Assembly: GCA_934045075.1 (NCBI GenBank)
Contig: OW203727.1
Span: forward strand, 12,749,501 to 12,813,500
DNA: 64,000 nucleotides
Direction of reading: 5' to 3'
DNA from: Yponomeuta sedellus
Lineage: Eukaryota > Arthropoda > Insecta > Lepidoptera > Yponomeutidae
Positions 52,044 to 63,866 of the stretch are shown here, one piece after another. The position numbers and the translations under genes were made by a program. The notes below the pieces were generated by a model. It searched no databases and was not told the origin of the DNA. It worked only from the letters and a program-made list of their open reading frames with translations. Each line of letters opens with the position of its first letter. Position 1 is the first letter of the stretch.

Positions 52044-53348
52044 GTTTAAGTCTGAAAACAAGAAGACCTACTATAAAAACAGCATATTTTTTAAGATATT
52101 TGCCAGAGATGAAATCTTTAAACGTCTAAATGTCTAAGAAATATTGAGAATATACGTCTACATAATTTTGCTCAAAAAATAAATTTGCAAGATCATACAA
52201 TACATAAAAAAAAAACGAGCAAACAATAAAATGGTTAGAATAAATATATATTTTGTACACTAAAATCTATTATCCATTAGCATGAGTACAGATTATATAC
52301 AAAAATAATGAAAATAAAACATTGATTGCAAAATAAAGAAGTATCAACGCTTCTTCAAACAAAGGCTTCTATGTTATATTCTAAATTTCTGCGAAATAAT
52401 AACATAATAAAATAAAAAAGTACTTACGAATCAATAAGTATTCACCAGTGTCCGGTTTCGTTAGTCCAAATCGCAGATAACAGTCACGGTAACAATTTAT
52501 CAAGCCAGGTCGTCGCATAAATTAGAATCAGAGTCCATTAAACAAGCGTGATCAATACTTTCAAGGCGTAAGGCACAGCAGTAGACAATCAGAAGACTAA
52601 TAACAGACTGAAGTAAGTTACATACCTATTTAGCGTCATAAAACAGCTGGGTCTAATAGATAGTACATTTCCCAGAAAACTTGAATACGAGACTGCACTC
52701 CCTGAGGTATGCGCGCGGCGAGACGGGGGAGAGAATCGTCTGTTGCGCTCTGTCAGTGCGCCGTCAACCCACCTCGCCTCGCCCACCTCGCCTCGCATAC
52801 CTCAGGGAGTGCATAGCACACTATAACAAAATAGGTACTACGAAGAACAAAAGAAACCCACGTACAAAAAATCTCTTGCGGTAAACTTCTAAATATAAAA
52901 ACTCTATTGATCGTACTTGCGCCAGGTAGGCAATATTTGCGTGTAGCCTAAAATGCATTCTTCTTAAATTTAAGACGCATCTTTGATGAAGATAGTAATA
53001 TTTTTTAATAATATTTTATCTTCTCACCAAAATGAGAAGATACGGAAACTTACCGGTAATTTCTCAATCTTCTCAGAAGTTTCCACTTAGAGAAGATTGA
53101 GAATATTCTCGGCGCCCATCTCTAGCTGGCACTGCTTTAGAGTCGCTGGCACTGCTTTAGAATGAAACGTAAAACGGTCCTATCGTCGCGGAACACAAAA
53201 CGGTCTTATAAAACGGTTCGTCTTTGCAACGATCACGCCTAACAGAGACTCGTTGTTCTGTGATGTTGTTGTTGTGTGGGTGAAACCCTTCCCACAAATT
53301 GGTGAAACAACATAATATTTGTGCCGATGTGCAGTGCCGTACTTCAAA

Positions 53349-54321
53349 ATGCATTCTTCCGATATTTTATCGTCCTGCAACGCCCGTTCTTCTTCAGAAT
53401 TTGACGGTCTTACAGGGTAAGCTGCTCTTTACTAATAAACCAAGATAATTTTGCCAGTTTTGACAAGTGTTATTCTTACAGACTGATTCCACATTATGTA
53501 CATTTTTTAGACCAGCACAACATGGTAACAACGATGTGGAAAGCAACGACAGTAACTTGGAAGAGCTACAGGAGCAAGTTATTGCAAATCTCCGAAACCC
53601 AAATGTCCCAAACGTAAATATTCCTGAAAAAATTATCTTCTGTGTAGATGTGTGCCACGACAACCAGACTCTACCCTATAAACTGACCGACGGGACCACT
53701 TTCACGCCCATGAACATGATAAAAAGGGTCCTGGATTTCTTCATATATTCCAAACATGCAATAAACAAAAGAACTGAGTTTGCTTTGTTAGTGATGAAGA
53801 ACACTGAGTCTGCTTGGGTCCAAAACTTCACCAATAACGTGAAAGAGATCATCAGTAGCATTGATAATTTAAACCCTGAAGAGAGCACAGAAGAAAGCTT
53901 TGACTTTCAAAAGGTTCTTGATATTTTAAAGCATAAAGTGGAGATACCCGTTTATCAACAGGACAGCTGCATTCTACCTCCATCTAATGTGGTGCGCATG
54001 ATTGTTATCTATGGCAGATCTAACTGCATCCCAATCGTCTCTCTAGAAGATGAATATTTCACTTTTCTGAAGAAGCAGTTGTATTTTTACATAGACATCA
54101 TGTTAGCACATGAAGAGGATTGTGCTCTGTACAAATGTGAGGAAGCTTATGATGCCTTACATAATCTTGATAATGGTTACTCTTATGTTTTTGATGTCTC
54201 AAGGAATGCTGCTAAAATTCATGAAGTCATTGCAAAGTTACTTGCACATCCTATGCAGAGGCCTCTACAGAAGAAAACACATTATTCTTTTGGTAGAAGG
54301 CACACTAGTCAGTTTATGTAG
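53349..54321 (+). CDS. BABAM1: BRISC and BRCA1-A complex member 1 (BABAM1/MERIT40), complete, two exons
   Basis: Join 53349-53416 and 53511-54321: 879 nt, 292 aa. Exon 1 starts MHSSDILSSCNARSSSEFDG; donor gtaagc; the Gly codon spans the junction; acceptor tttttag. The VWA-like body reads IIFCVDVCHD, RVLDFFIYSKHAINKRTEFA, LVMKNTESAWVQNF, ILPPSNVVRMIVIYGRSNC, and the C-terminus IAKLLAHPMQRPLQKKTHYS matches the diagnostic LLAHPLQRP block of MERIT40. Known role: scaffold of BRCA1-A (with RAP80, Abraxas, BRCC36) and BRISC deubiquitinase complexes. Polyadenylation hexamer at 54553-54558. Head-to-head with RWDD1; hAT insertions end 100 bp upstream of the start codon. Confidence 0.95.
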
Positions 54322-57300
54322 GTGAATAAGAAGTCTGAGATTATTTAGCAATATTTATTCAGCTCTTCAAAGGGTTATGATTGGTATAAAAGAAAAACTA
54401 AAGGCTATCATCATAACATACTTTCAAATACTTACAGATTTATAGTATGTACTTGGCTAGGCAATTTGACGATGTATTTTTCACCATAAACACATTGTTT
54501 AAGTGATGTGGCTTTTCACAAACTTCATTAAGAAAAAGCATGAAAATACATAAATAAATAAAAAAGGCTTTTAAATACATTACAATATGATCTAAACAAA
54601 TTGCATTTCCACGATGTCACAATTTGGATGCAACTTCTGAATTTATTGATACTAACAGTCTTATTTATAAAAACGTGATTCCTGAAAACACTCCTCAGAG
54701 GTAGTAAAAATAGTCAATGGAAAGGGAAGTAAAGGGAAAGATGCAACACCCCATTTATACTATGTTTAAGGAGTGTTGTAAAGGAATAGTGTTCTAATAA
54801 ATAACACCATAAAATAGATTACACAAACATCCATCTAATCCAAGTGTAATAAATTCTTAAATTCAGACACAGCCAAATGTTTAATTACATCCTTACCCAC
54901 AGAGAGTTTATAATACCTACTTTGTGTTTCAAAAAATCTATTATTATTTGCAATTTAGTAGTATATAAAAGTCACATTATTTATTTTTACATTATAAAAA
55001 TGTTATCACCAAATTGTAAGACCATTGCCTGGTTGTTACTGCCTACATCAATTATTAAATTCCTGAGTCAGAGAATGGAAGTACTGTCAATTCACTCTGT
55101 AATACAAGGTTCTTAATATAAGTAGTAAGTCTCAAAAACTATTTAATTTTGTTCTGTGTATACTTTGCATTTTATAATTATTCTTGAATTTTACTGCGTG
55201 ACACAACATAGTCCATTGTGATTGTTCAAATGTTTAATTTGTGGTCAAACTAAATACTTTACTAACTATAAATAATAAACAATGACATGAAAATAAGGCA
55301 TAAAATAAATTATTTACAATGATCAAGATTTTATAAACAAAAGAAGCATCGAAATTTAGTGTCAACATCAGTTTGACTTACCTAATCTAATGCAATATAT
55401 ACAAATGAGAGCAACTAATAAACTAAAATTAAAGCAAGTTAACCATACATAAGATGCGATTCTTCAATTACAAACTCCAAGCTATAATAACTGTTATTAA
55501 TTTTAATACTTTAATTTATCATATCAATGAGCTGAGTTGCTCTGCCAGAATCACACCTAATGTTAGAAATAACAACAAATAAGGCTTTGTTTAACATCAA
55601 CATGATTCCTCCTCCAGCGATGCACAATTTCACGTGTTTCGGGTTCACCACAAACATACATTTATTGTACAGTTACACTTGAGATCCTAGAATTTTATTA
55701 TCATTGATGTCTAACATTTGACACTGATTGATTTACAAAACAAATAAATAACTTTATCAGTCTCACCACTTTGAAATACATCAACACTTGCAAATTTTGC
55801 ATTGAAGTTGTTGAAGTAAAATCTATTCCATTCGCACTTACCATATGAGTACTCTAATCCAACATTATTGTAGTAAAACATGGAATGATAGAGATAAAAA
55901 TTCTTACCATCTATGTTTGTAGCTATCACATATTTGAATAGCAATTAGTCCTTTAATTTATTCTCAAGCGATAGCTATTTGTACAGTTGGCAACTGGGTA
56001 TAATATCATCCACATCATAGAGCAGGGAAATATTGTGTTAATGCATTAGGAAATAACTAGTCCCATCTACCCTAATGATGACAGATTAAATCCTGCACCC
56101 CTAGCTATTACATAAATCAAAATAATTTACTGACCAACATTTGACAAGTAAAGATTTGTCACTGTCTACAGATGTTCATTTTAAGATTTCTGTACCCTGC
56201 TATGAGTAAGTTTCCGTAAAGGTAATATTACTATGGTTAGTTGTAAACCTAAAATAATCACAATACTGCGATTGAGCCCACACTAAAGAGAGTATTTTAA
56301 AGTTCCACACCCTGAGTCCACGGTGACATTCTTATTTTTAGTACAAACATTTTTTTAATCTACTGGGGCAACGCTTGAATGAACACAGAAGTGATTAGTA
56401 TTTATTATAAAAGGACCTGGAATATTCCAGGTCCTTATATTTAAAGTTAGATTAATTTGCGACATCGATTTTAAATAAGTTTATAGTAATAAAAAATGCC
56501 TGGAGCCAAAAATATGACAGTATTATATAATCAGTAAGGAAGACCGGACTAGAGAGTTCAACAAAAAATAATTCAATAGTTATGTTTTATTATGCATTCA
56601 CTACCACTGCCCCAACAATATGCCACAATGCCCCTTACCAACATTTTGGAAATGGCGCTTACCTCAATTTTTTTTTATATCTCGGTATAGCTATTATATA
56701 CAAGAATCATTTCCGAAATTGCTACTTAGTATTGGTTCAAGTAAAACTGATCTGTTTAATGGGAAGCTGAATAATTATTGATCACTTGACTTTCTGTTGC
56801 TTTTTATGGCGAACGGTACGGTCGTGTAACATTTTTAAAATCTTCGATCAGGCTTTAATGTCTAAGGGAAGTGCATCGAGATAGCCTTTTATAGATGTTT
56901 TAATTCCATTGCCGCTATAAGGCCGCACTTAAAAATAAATGCATCAAATCTTTGACGACACCAACTTCGTATTTGATTGATTTGACTGCATTATTATTGA
57001 CAGAGAATTAACCCCTGGGCGATTGTTTCACCAACAATTTATCATCCAGCTGCAGATCAACGGATCTCAAGATTGTGATAAACCTTTCCCATTCTCTTGT
57101 AACAGTACATTGAGCGTTTAATTGATTTTATAAACAACTCCGTACGTTTATGATCTGTTATCTGTATTGTCTGAGTGGTAACCATAGATTTTTGGAGATC
57201 TGAAAGGATTATTAGTATTTTGTCTGGAATGACCAACAGTGTAATTAGCGGCTGGATTTATCTGGTAACAATCCAATAATGTAAAAAAATATTAACGTAA

Positions 57301-58200
57301 ATATGACGCTTTGTTAAAAAGTATGTAAGTATGAGATTTTGTAAAACAAATATATAAATAGAAATACACTAAATTCAGAACTGCTGTTTTAAGTTAATTA
57401 TGTCTAAATGTAAAATTGCAAATTTTTTGACATCAAACTAGGTCTCACAAATGTGATCAGGGGCAGGACATGTCGTCCCGAGTGATATAAGTGTTTTTTA
57501 TATAGTTTTATATACTATATTTTTTATATAGTAATTGCACTGATGCCTACATGTCGCATTGGAAAAAAAACACCTGTAAAAGACAGTAGCTTGCTAATGG
57601 TTTCTTGAACCCCTTTGACAGAGTCTAAGACCTATGAATAGGTGTTATATGTATATCAAATTTCATTCAGCCTTTTCCTAGAATAATTGAAAGAAATTGC
57701 TAATACACAGAAGTTGTTTACCCGTCGTAATAGGTCTTTAAATACCTCATTCAAGAAATATCAACCTTTCAATATATTTCATGGTTCTGATGGTTTTCAC
57801 TCATGGGCAAAGCTAAACGAAATATTTCCCGTCGGAAAATGCTGGTGCCGAGATATTTAAACTAACGCCCAAGCGAAAAGCTACGCACAATTAAATCGAA
57901 AACTATTTTCCAAAAACTTTTTTGTGTTATTAAAATTAAATTACAAGTTAGCACACAATAGACGAAGTATAAACCAGCGCCACGCATGTTTGATCCCAAT
58001 GTTTTTAATACATTGCATCGCTTTGAAATTCATACTCGTTTTCTAAAAGCTTGACAATTTTAGTATTGCTCCTTCGGCAGAAATGTGTGGTAATCAAATA
58101 ACTTCTGACAATTCCTCAGTATCTCTTCTGTGCCGTTGATTGTGTAGATATGAATCATTTGTAAAAAAAAAAATTCATAATGATGCCGAGTGTCGTTCAA
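54322..58200. other. 3' UTR of BABAM1 and AT-rich intergenic DNA
   Basis: After AATAAA at 54553 there is 3.6 kb of AT-rich sequence in which I recognise no gene. It contains a perfect palindrome at 56411. Short chance ORFs only. Confidence 0.45.
56411..56436. repeat. Perfect 26-bp palindrome, no spacer
   Basis: Arm aaggacctggaat followed directly by its inverse. Confidence 0.9.
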
Positions 58201-58208
58201 CAAGGGCG

Positions 58209-58325
58209 TTAGTCTGGTTCACATAGTCCGAACTTCTTGGCGCGGCAAATGCCTCGCAAGGCGCGTGTGGGCCCGCTTAAGGCTGCTGTAACCTCTGGCA
58301 TGCTGTCTTGCTCGTCATTTATCAT
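58209..58325 (-). CDS. Possible small coding exon, unrecognised
   Basis: The minus-strand frame ends MPEVTAALSGPTRALRGICR, then AKKFGLCEPD and a stop. It is GC-richer than its surroundings, hinting at coding, but I recognise no family and no clear splice sites. Could be chance or a decayed retroelement. Confidence 0.25.
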   Translation of the reverse strand: MINDEQDSMPEVTAALSGPTRALRGICRAKKFGLCEPD

Positions 58326-58779
58326 TATAAATTGTAAAAAAATTGTAAGTAAACTTTTTATAAATGTAGATTGAGACTTTGCTAGATAATAAAATTTACC
58401 CACACTTACGACATACTTTTGTTGTGTCATCACATCACTCGTTTTTGATTGAGAAAATTAAAAACAATTATTTATCGTTTCCTTAAAATAAATTAAAGTA
58501 AGTACAGGAAAACGACAAAATATTTAAAACCCTACTATTATTATCGAGCAAAGCCACAGACAATATTTAATTTTGTCAATAGCGTACACAACATCTTACG
58601 CAATCACTGTCCCACTGTTAGTGCTTTTTGCGGCGAGCTAGTCAGCGAGTCAGACGTCATAGGAGCCTCGACGATCAGTCTGGAGTTCAATCGTCGTCCG
58701 AGTCGGGCGAGCGAGGGCGGCAGGGGCGGCAGGCGGCGAGCGGTCAGAGCACGCAGGCGGCGAGCAGCGCGGCGGCGCG

Positions 58780-59449
58780 TCAGGCGGGCGCGGGCGGCGC
58801 CAGCGGCCGCTCGGGCAGCGCGGGCGCCGCCGTCTCGGCGCCCGCGCCGCCCGCGCGCGCGCGCATCGCCGCGCCGTACGTGCGGTAGCGCTTCACCTGC
58901 GGACGGGGAGCGGGGCCGCCGTCAGAATGGCAGGAGTGCGGACGGGGAGCGTGCCTCTTCCCAGTTCAATGTGTCAACTCGTGTGATCGTCAAGGCCTTA
59001 CAAGCGACTCATAATTAAGTTCTATAAGCACACATCACGTAGAAGGAATAATTCTTAGTAAAGTAGCTAGATATGGCACAGTGGAGTCCTGAAATTTCAG
59101 GATTTAGTCTCATAGTTGGGCCATTGCATATATCAAGCGCTGAGGTAACACTTCAGGCACTAGGGTTTCCTTACGCTGTTTTCATTCACAGTCAGCGAGT
59201 AGTAATGCAAGGATAACTTTACAAATGTACATAACTTAGAAAACAAAGTAAGCGCAAAACATTCCTATTTCGCACTATAAACATTAATCAAGGCGCCGAA
59301 CCTGATAAAGCATGTACTCTACTTACTTCGTATATCAGGTACGCCTCCTTGTCTCTCGCGTGGGGCGTGTTGTCTCTGGCGTGCCGTAACGCAGCCAGTT
59401 CCTCCTCCAGCCGCGCTGCGCGCTCCTCGTGAGCTGCTAATTGGTCTCT
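58780..59449 (-). CDS. Last two exons of an unrecognised coiled-coil protein gene
   Basis: Exon 59449-59327 (41 codons; acceptor tctaacag, donor gtaagt) encodes RDQLAAHEERAARLEEELAA, then LRHARDNTPHARDKEAYLIY E, a heptad-patterned coiled coil. Exon 58896-58780 (acceptor cgtccgcag) continues in phase: VKRYRTYGAAMRARAGGAGA, then a Pro/Ala-rich end and stop TGA at 58780-58782. The final exon is extremely GC-rich, in sharp contrast to the flanks. Upstream exons were not found in the window and probably lie to the right. I cannot name the family. Confidence 0.7.
59075..59245 (-). repeat. Lepidopteran SINE, reverse orientation
   Basis: Contains aagcgctgaggtaacacttc, tagggtttccttacgctgtt and tactcgc-type blocks, the reverse of the 8.56-kb SINE, within the intron of the coiled-coil gene. 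Confidence 0.65.
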
Positions 59450-61500
59450 CTGTTAGACGAAATAAGTTTGAGTTATGATTACTCACTTATTGAAATAACT
59501 GTGACGATTGGAGTATGATAGATAAATGGGTTTGGCTGGTAGGCCTAGGGGATCGAGGGGTTGACGTGTCAGGGAAGAGGCGCAAACCTAGCATTGGGCT
59601 CTGTTAGAATAAAGTCCCAGCCTAAGCTATCTATCAGTCAGTACATTTTGATATTGTATTAATTGTAACCCATTCAGCCCTCTACCATATTTTTGCTGCA
59701 ATCCACTCCATCCAAATGTTGTCTGATAGAGATCGCTCTAAGCGAGGCGTCAGCCAATTGTATACTTCTTATCACGTAAAGATAAGAAATTAAAATCAAC
59801 CCATAAACAGTTTCGGGCTTTTTCATTAAGCTTTTAAAACAGCTCACTGTTTTATGTTAGCTATATGTTAGCTACGAGTAGGTACTTTAAACGTCTGGCT
59901 TTTTTAAAATACTTACCTAAACTACGCTACAAAAAAGGTAGTGGAGGCAGTGTCCATACGGCTGCGGAGGCGTTGCAAGTTACAACCTGGCAGTAATACT
60001 CCCTTTCGTGTCGGCTAGGTATACACCACAGAACATAAAAAAAGAGTAGAAGTCGTAAGTGGGCGGTGCCCGCGTGCCTCACATTAGCAATGTATTGCCT
60101 ATGCGTAGTCGGTGACAGTTTTGTTGACTTCAGTAGCCGTGCGCTTCTAGTAAAGAAAAAATGGTGAAAACTTTATTAAAATGCCTTGTTACGCTGTGTT
60201 AGAGAGCAAAAATAAAAGTTAGGGACCAAAATATACTGATCATGCCATAACATTTCATCTGTAAGACGTATTTCATTGTATTTTTAATTAAATTTGTAAT
60301 GACATGAACACGGAAACCAATCCGAAAATGACAAAGTGAAACCACCTTTATTTACTGGGTAGTAAAGTTAAATTTTCATCGAAGAAAGTGTACCTTCTCT
60401 AGAAATTTCTGTCATAATTTGAATTCTACTCAATTACGGATGGGGGCACACATGATAAAAATCTATCGATAATTAATTGTCTATGACTTAGTAGTCATAC
60501 ATACTTAACGGTACTTAGGTATTGTAAATTCCAATTCGTCTAAGTAGGTAAAATAATTATTGTTATTTTATATCTACTTCCTAAGTGCCTTTTAATATGC
60601 ACCCGGTAGCCATCCGGCCGCCGGGCCGGGTAAAGTAGTAATGTATAAGCTCCGGTCGCCGGCTGATGGTTGTGCATGTAAAAACTGTCATTGGAGCTCA
60701 TACATTACTTTCATACAAGACATGACATGAGCACATACAAGACATGAGCACAGCTAGATCGCGATATAGTTTTTCTTCACCAGTTTATCAGGGACTGCAA
60801 TATTTAAGAAACTATCAAAGTAATTTTAATCTTACATTTTTAAATATTCCAACCGAGATGTAAAGTGAGGTTATCGAAAACGACTCATGTGGTTTTTTTA
60901 CTTCAGTTCAAAACATTAAGTAAATTACTTATTATACTGTTTACTTATTCGAGAGGTTGTTCTCTTGCCGAGCATCAGATTTTTGTTTTGTTATGTTATT
61001 TGATTTATGGTTTTTTTATTATTCTGCTATTTACCCTTAATATTTCAACACCTTTGACAACAGCAAACCGAGGCAATGATAAAACAACCCTCTCGGAATC
61101 ATAACAATTTGGAAGTGAGTTCTCGTTTAGTTTTCCTAAGGAAACCGGATACGAAATTAAAATGGATGGCAGCGATAAGAAGGCAAAATTGGTTCCCAAC
61201 AAAAAAGGAGCACAATATATTCAGAGCATTTTCATACACTTCATAATAACTAAAAAGGCGGAAGATGGGTGCCTTATGTGATGCAGCAATACCAAAAAAT
61301 GTGCTTCACTTCCAGGTTAGACTCTTGCGTATAAGTTTAATTATATTAGTACCATCATCAATTAGTATTACTTATGAAACATGGCGTACAGATAGACAAA
61401 GTTTTTTTTTTAATTATAATTTCTAACGCCGGCGAAGCAGTGGGTTAAAGCTAGTTTTAATAAGAGATATTATTTTTAAATATTATGAAATCTACCACAG
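59450..61500. other. Probable intron, nothing firmly recognised
   Basis: AT-rich. A weak inverted repeat (gtaatgtataagctcc near 60640 versus ggagctcatacattac near 60692) brackets a short GC-rich segment and may be a MITE relic. No exon of the coiled-coil gene could be supported. Confidence 0.35.
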
Positions 61501-61530
61501 CGTTTTATTTGTATATGTATCCACTCTATT

Positions 61531-61579
61531 AGTATTATTTCTTCATCGCACAAAAGATGTGCGATGAAGAAATAATACT
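61531..61579. repeat. Perfect 21-bp inverted repeat, 7-nt loop
   Basis: Arms 61531-61551 (agtattatttcttcatcgca plus c) and 61559-61579, loop aaaagat. Confidence 0.9.
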
Positions 61580-61707
61580 AAGAAATAATACGAATGTAAA
61601 AAAGATGCATTTTCTACCAGTCAACCCGCAGGCAAAAAAGAAATAGCCAAAAATACTTCTGAGTATCAGTATTCGTATTCAGCCGTTAATGTGTTAAACT
61701 ATTTGTA

Positions 61708-61742
61708 TAATTTGTCGATAGGTTCTCCCTATCGACAAATTA
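61708..61742. repeat. 15-bp inverted repeat, 5-nt loop
   Basis: Arm taatttgtcgatagg and its inverse around ttctc; lies 130 bp from the 61.53-kb hairpin. Confidence 0.85.
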
Positions 61743-61759
61743 GAACTCGCATTGTCCCA

Positions 61760-62570
61760 TCCCAAACTGAGAATGTACTTGTTTTTCAATTTTGAACTTT
61801 ATGTCTTACTAGGTAAAAGTTCTTTTCGGTCCGAAACGGCGGTAGTTCCATCTAGTGTAGAGTAGCGATACTACAAAATGCCAACCCTTATTTCATCACT
61901 GTCATTTGACTTTGATCATTGTTAACATTGTGAAAAGGTGCATATTTTACTCGAAACTTTTATGATGTACACCTTTTCGGCCTTGACTTTATTTACCAAT
62001 GGCAGCTTGGCATTCGTAGTATGCGTTTGGTTTATGTGTATCAGTTTGGTTACACTGGTTTTCGTACTAATGTGTCAGGTCACTACTTCTACTCTTTTTT
62101 TATGTTCTGTGGTATACACTATAGTACACTAACATATTTGAGCACCATGTTTAACCGCACAAAAACCAATACCATAGATTGTTTTTTTTTTAATCTTGCA
62201 AGTATGCTTACAGAACTTAGTAGGTGGTTGGCTGTATGTAATTTTTCCTTGGTCAGTTTAATTTTAGTAAGTAAATTTAAAAAGTTAGAGCAGCGGACGG
62301 TAATGGATTTTCATACTTTACTTTCTTAAGCCAGTAAAGTGAGGCGGGAGCCATAAAAGAGAAACTTTGTGGCTTTATTTCATGGTAATAACACAAACAT
62401 TTCCGAGCATGTTTGAGAAAAGTATTTTAAAAAAGCCAGACGTTTAACCCTTTATAGGGCAAAAGCGAAATTAGTATGGCGGCTGTAAATGTAGCTAACA
62501 TATACAAAGGACTTTAAAGATCTTTACGTCACTGTACCAATGAGCGGTTACGTGAAACCTGATATTATGG
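61760..62570. other. Non-coding stretch, nothing recognised
   Basis: T-rich with hydrophobic chance ORFs (61938-62132, 62021-62329). No repeats or genes recognised. Confidence 0.35.
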
Positions 62571-62993
62571 TCACCCTACCCTTTTAATTACAAAGTTTGC
62601 TAGTACGGACTGATCATCCTTCTTTAGGGTACTGCTATAAAAATCCAGACCGTCAATCAAATGATTAATTTGTTTTTCATCCACATCTACTAACGGCAGC
62701 AAAGAGAGAGCAATCTTTAAGTCAAAGTCGGCCATTTTTGTTTCGTTAATACTCGTGCTTACCAATTCCTCGATTTCATTAAAACATTGGTCGAACTGCC
62801 GCGAAACACGATTGGCAAGGTCCAAATCCGCAGCTTCAACATCTTTTTTACTAACCTCATCTAACAATGAGTCAAAACGTGACTTAATACTCCGCGCTGC
62901 TAATAACTTATTGCTACCTTGCGACGACACACGTTTAATTTTACTTAGTTTAATTATATCGCTACGAATAACCCGCAATTGACAACATTTCAT
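62571..62993 (-). CDS. Hypothetical 140-aa protein, possibly gag-like retroelement fragment
   Basis: ATG at 62993, stop at 62571. Two parts: a helical, charged N-terminal half (KLLAARSIKSRFDSLLDEVS, FDQCFNEIEELVST) and MADFDLKIALSLLPLVDVDE, then INHLIDGLDFYSSTL. The second part resembles the start of Gag-like proteins of insect LTR retroelements (LKxAxSLLP ... IxxLIDxLxxYS), recalled from memory only. No LTRs or pol were seen next to it. Confidence 0.4.
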   Translation of the reverse strand: MKCCQLRVIRSDIIKLSKIKRVSSQGSNKLLAARSIKSRFDSLLDEVSKKDVEAADLDLANRVSRQFDQCFNEIEELVSTSINETKMADFDLKIALSLLPLVDVDEKQINHLIDGLDFYSSTLKKDDQSVLANFVIKRVG

Positions 62994-63602
62994 TTTTGTA
63001 GCATACGGATTTTATTGTCCTAAAGTAAACTAGATACAAAATAAAACGAACCATATTTTTTTATTTTCTGAAACACGCACGTTTTCTTATATTTTTTACA
63101 TTTTAAAGTTTAAAATATTTTTACCGGAAGTGACGAAACAACGAGGCTCACAATATGTTTTCTTTTGCCTAATATCCTAAAAAAAAATATAGTTACAAAT
63201 GTCATTTTAGTATTGCCAGGGCCATGTTAAAAAACAGTTTCTGATTTTTTTTTAACATATGCAAATATGTTTTTCTTTTATACAATTAAATCAGCTTAGT
63301 TCAATTCATCATCCCTTATATGTAGTTGTTCCTTTTTTGTCAAATGTACTTTGTCTTGGCAAAGCCTTTATCTGCGTTCGGAGTGTTTTTGCTGCCAGTT
63401 TGTTACTTTTGTAGCTACTTTTTCAAGGTTATTTATAAAGGTATGGTAAGTATAAAGTATGGAAACCCTGATATTATGTTGTGTGGTTTGCCTTGCGTAG
63501 GTAGGTACCTAACGTAAACAAACTTTGTGTAGGGTTAAATTTATTTCTCTCTACTCAAATTCTATCCTATACAAGAACAAGAAAGTCATTGGTAGGTATA
63601 CA

Positions 63603-63719
63603 ATGGACACTTCAGATTTAGACGGATTCGTACGCGCTGACAGCCGAAATCTACCCAAGGTAGATCTTTCAATGCTTTTGGAGTTCATGCATCATGTCAT
63701 GACGATGCAGCGAAAATAA
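63603..63719 (+). CDS. Short ORF, unrecognised (38 aa)
   Basis: From ATG at 63603: MDTSDLDGFVRADSRNLPKV, then DLSMLLEFMHHVM and stop. The N-terminal wording (ADSRNLPKVDxxML) looks conserved-like, perhaps the start of a truncated transposon or unknown gene, but I cannot assign it. Confidence 0.25.
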   Translation: MDTSDLDGFVRADSRNLPKVDLSMLLEFMHHVMTMQRK

Positions 63720-63866
63720 GAGGTGCAACCGTGATGATGAAAACCATGATTTCAGTTTTATGAAATAGGCCCCGGAGACCATCAGCAACCAAAAATAAAG
63801 GGGGGGGGGGGGGGCACGTGAATAACAATGTACTACTTAAGAAATACGATAATTAATAATTAAAAA

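Larger units (their letters stand above)
49379..53124 (-). mobile_element. Complete hAT transposon, apparently autonomous
   Basis: 3746 bp. Terminal inverted repeats TAGAGATGGGC at both ends, duplication gctggcac at 49371-49378 and 53125-53132, and a perfect 44-bp subterminal inverted repeat (49436-49479 versus 53013-53056) that itself contains a small palindrome (atcttctca ... tgagaagat). Encodes one full-length transposase. Nested in an older hAT element. Confidence 0.96.
48991..53241. mobile_element. Older hAT element (MITE) interrupted by a nested hAT
   Basis: Ends taggagtgggtcgttg and, inverted, taggcgtgatcgttg. Target-site duplication acagagac at 48983-48990 and 53242-53249. After removal of the nested element the host element is about 500 bp with no transposase. 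Its termini resemble those of the hAT MITE at 25.9 kb. Confidence 0.85.

Noticed and set aside
58628..58888. Plus-strand Ser/Ala/Gly-rich ORF
   Set aside because: Antisense shadow of the GC-rich last exon of the minus-strand coiled-coil gene.
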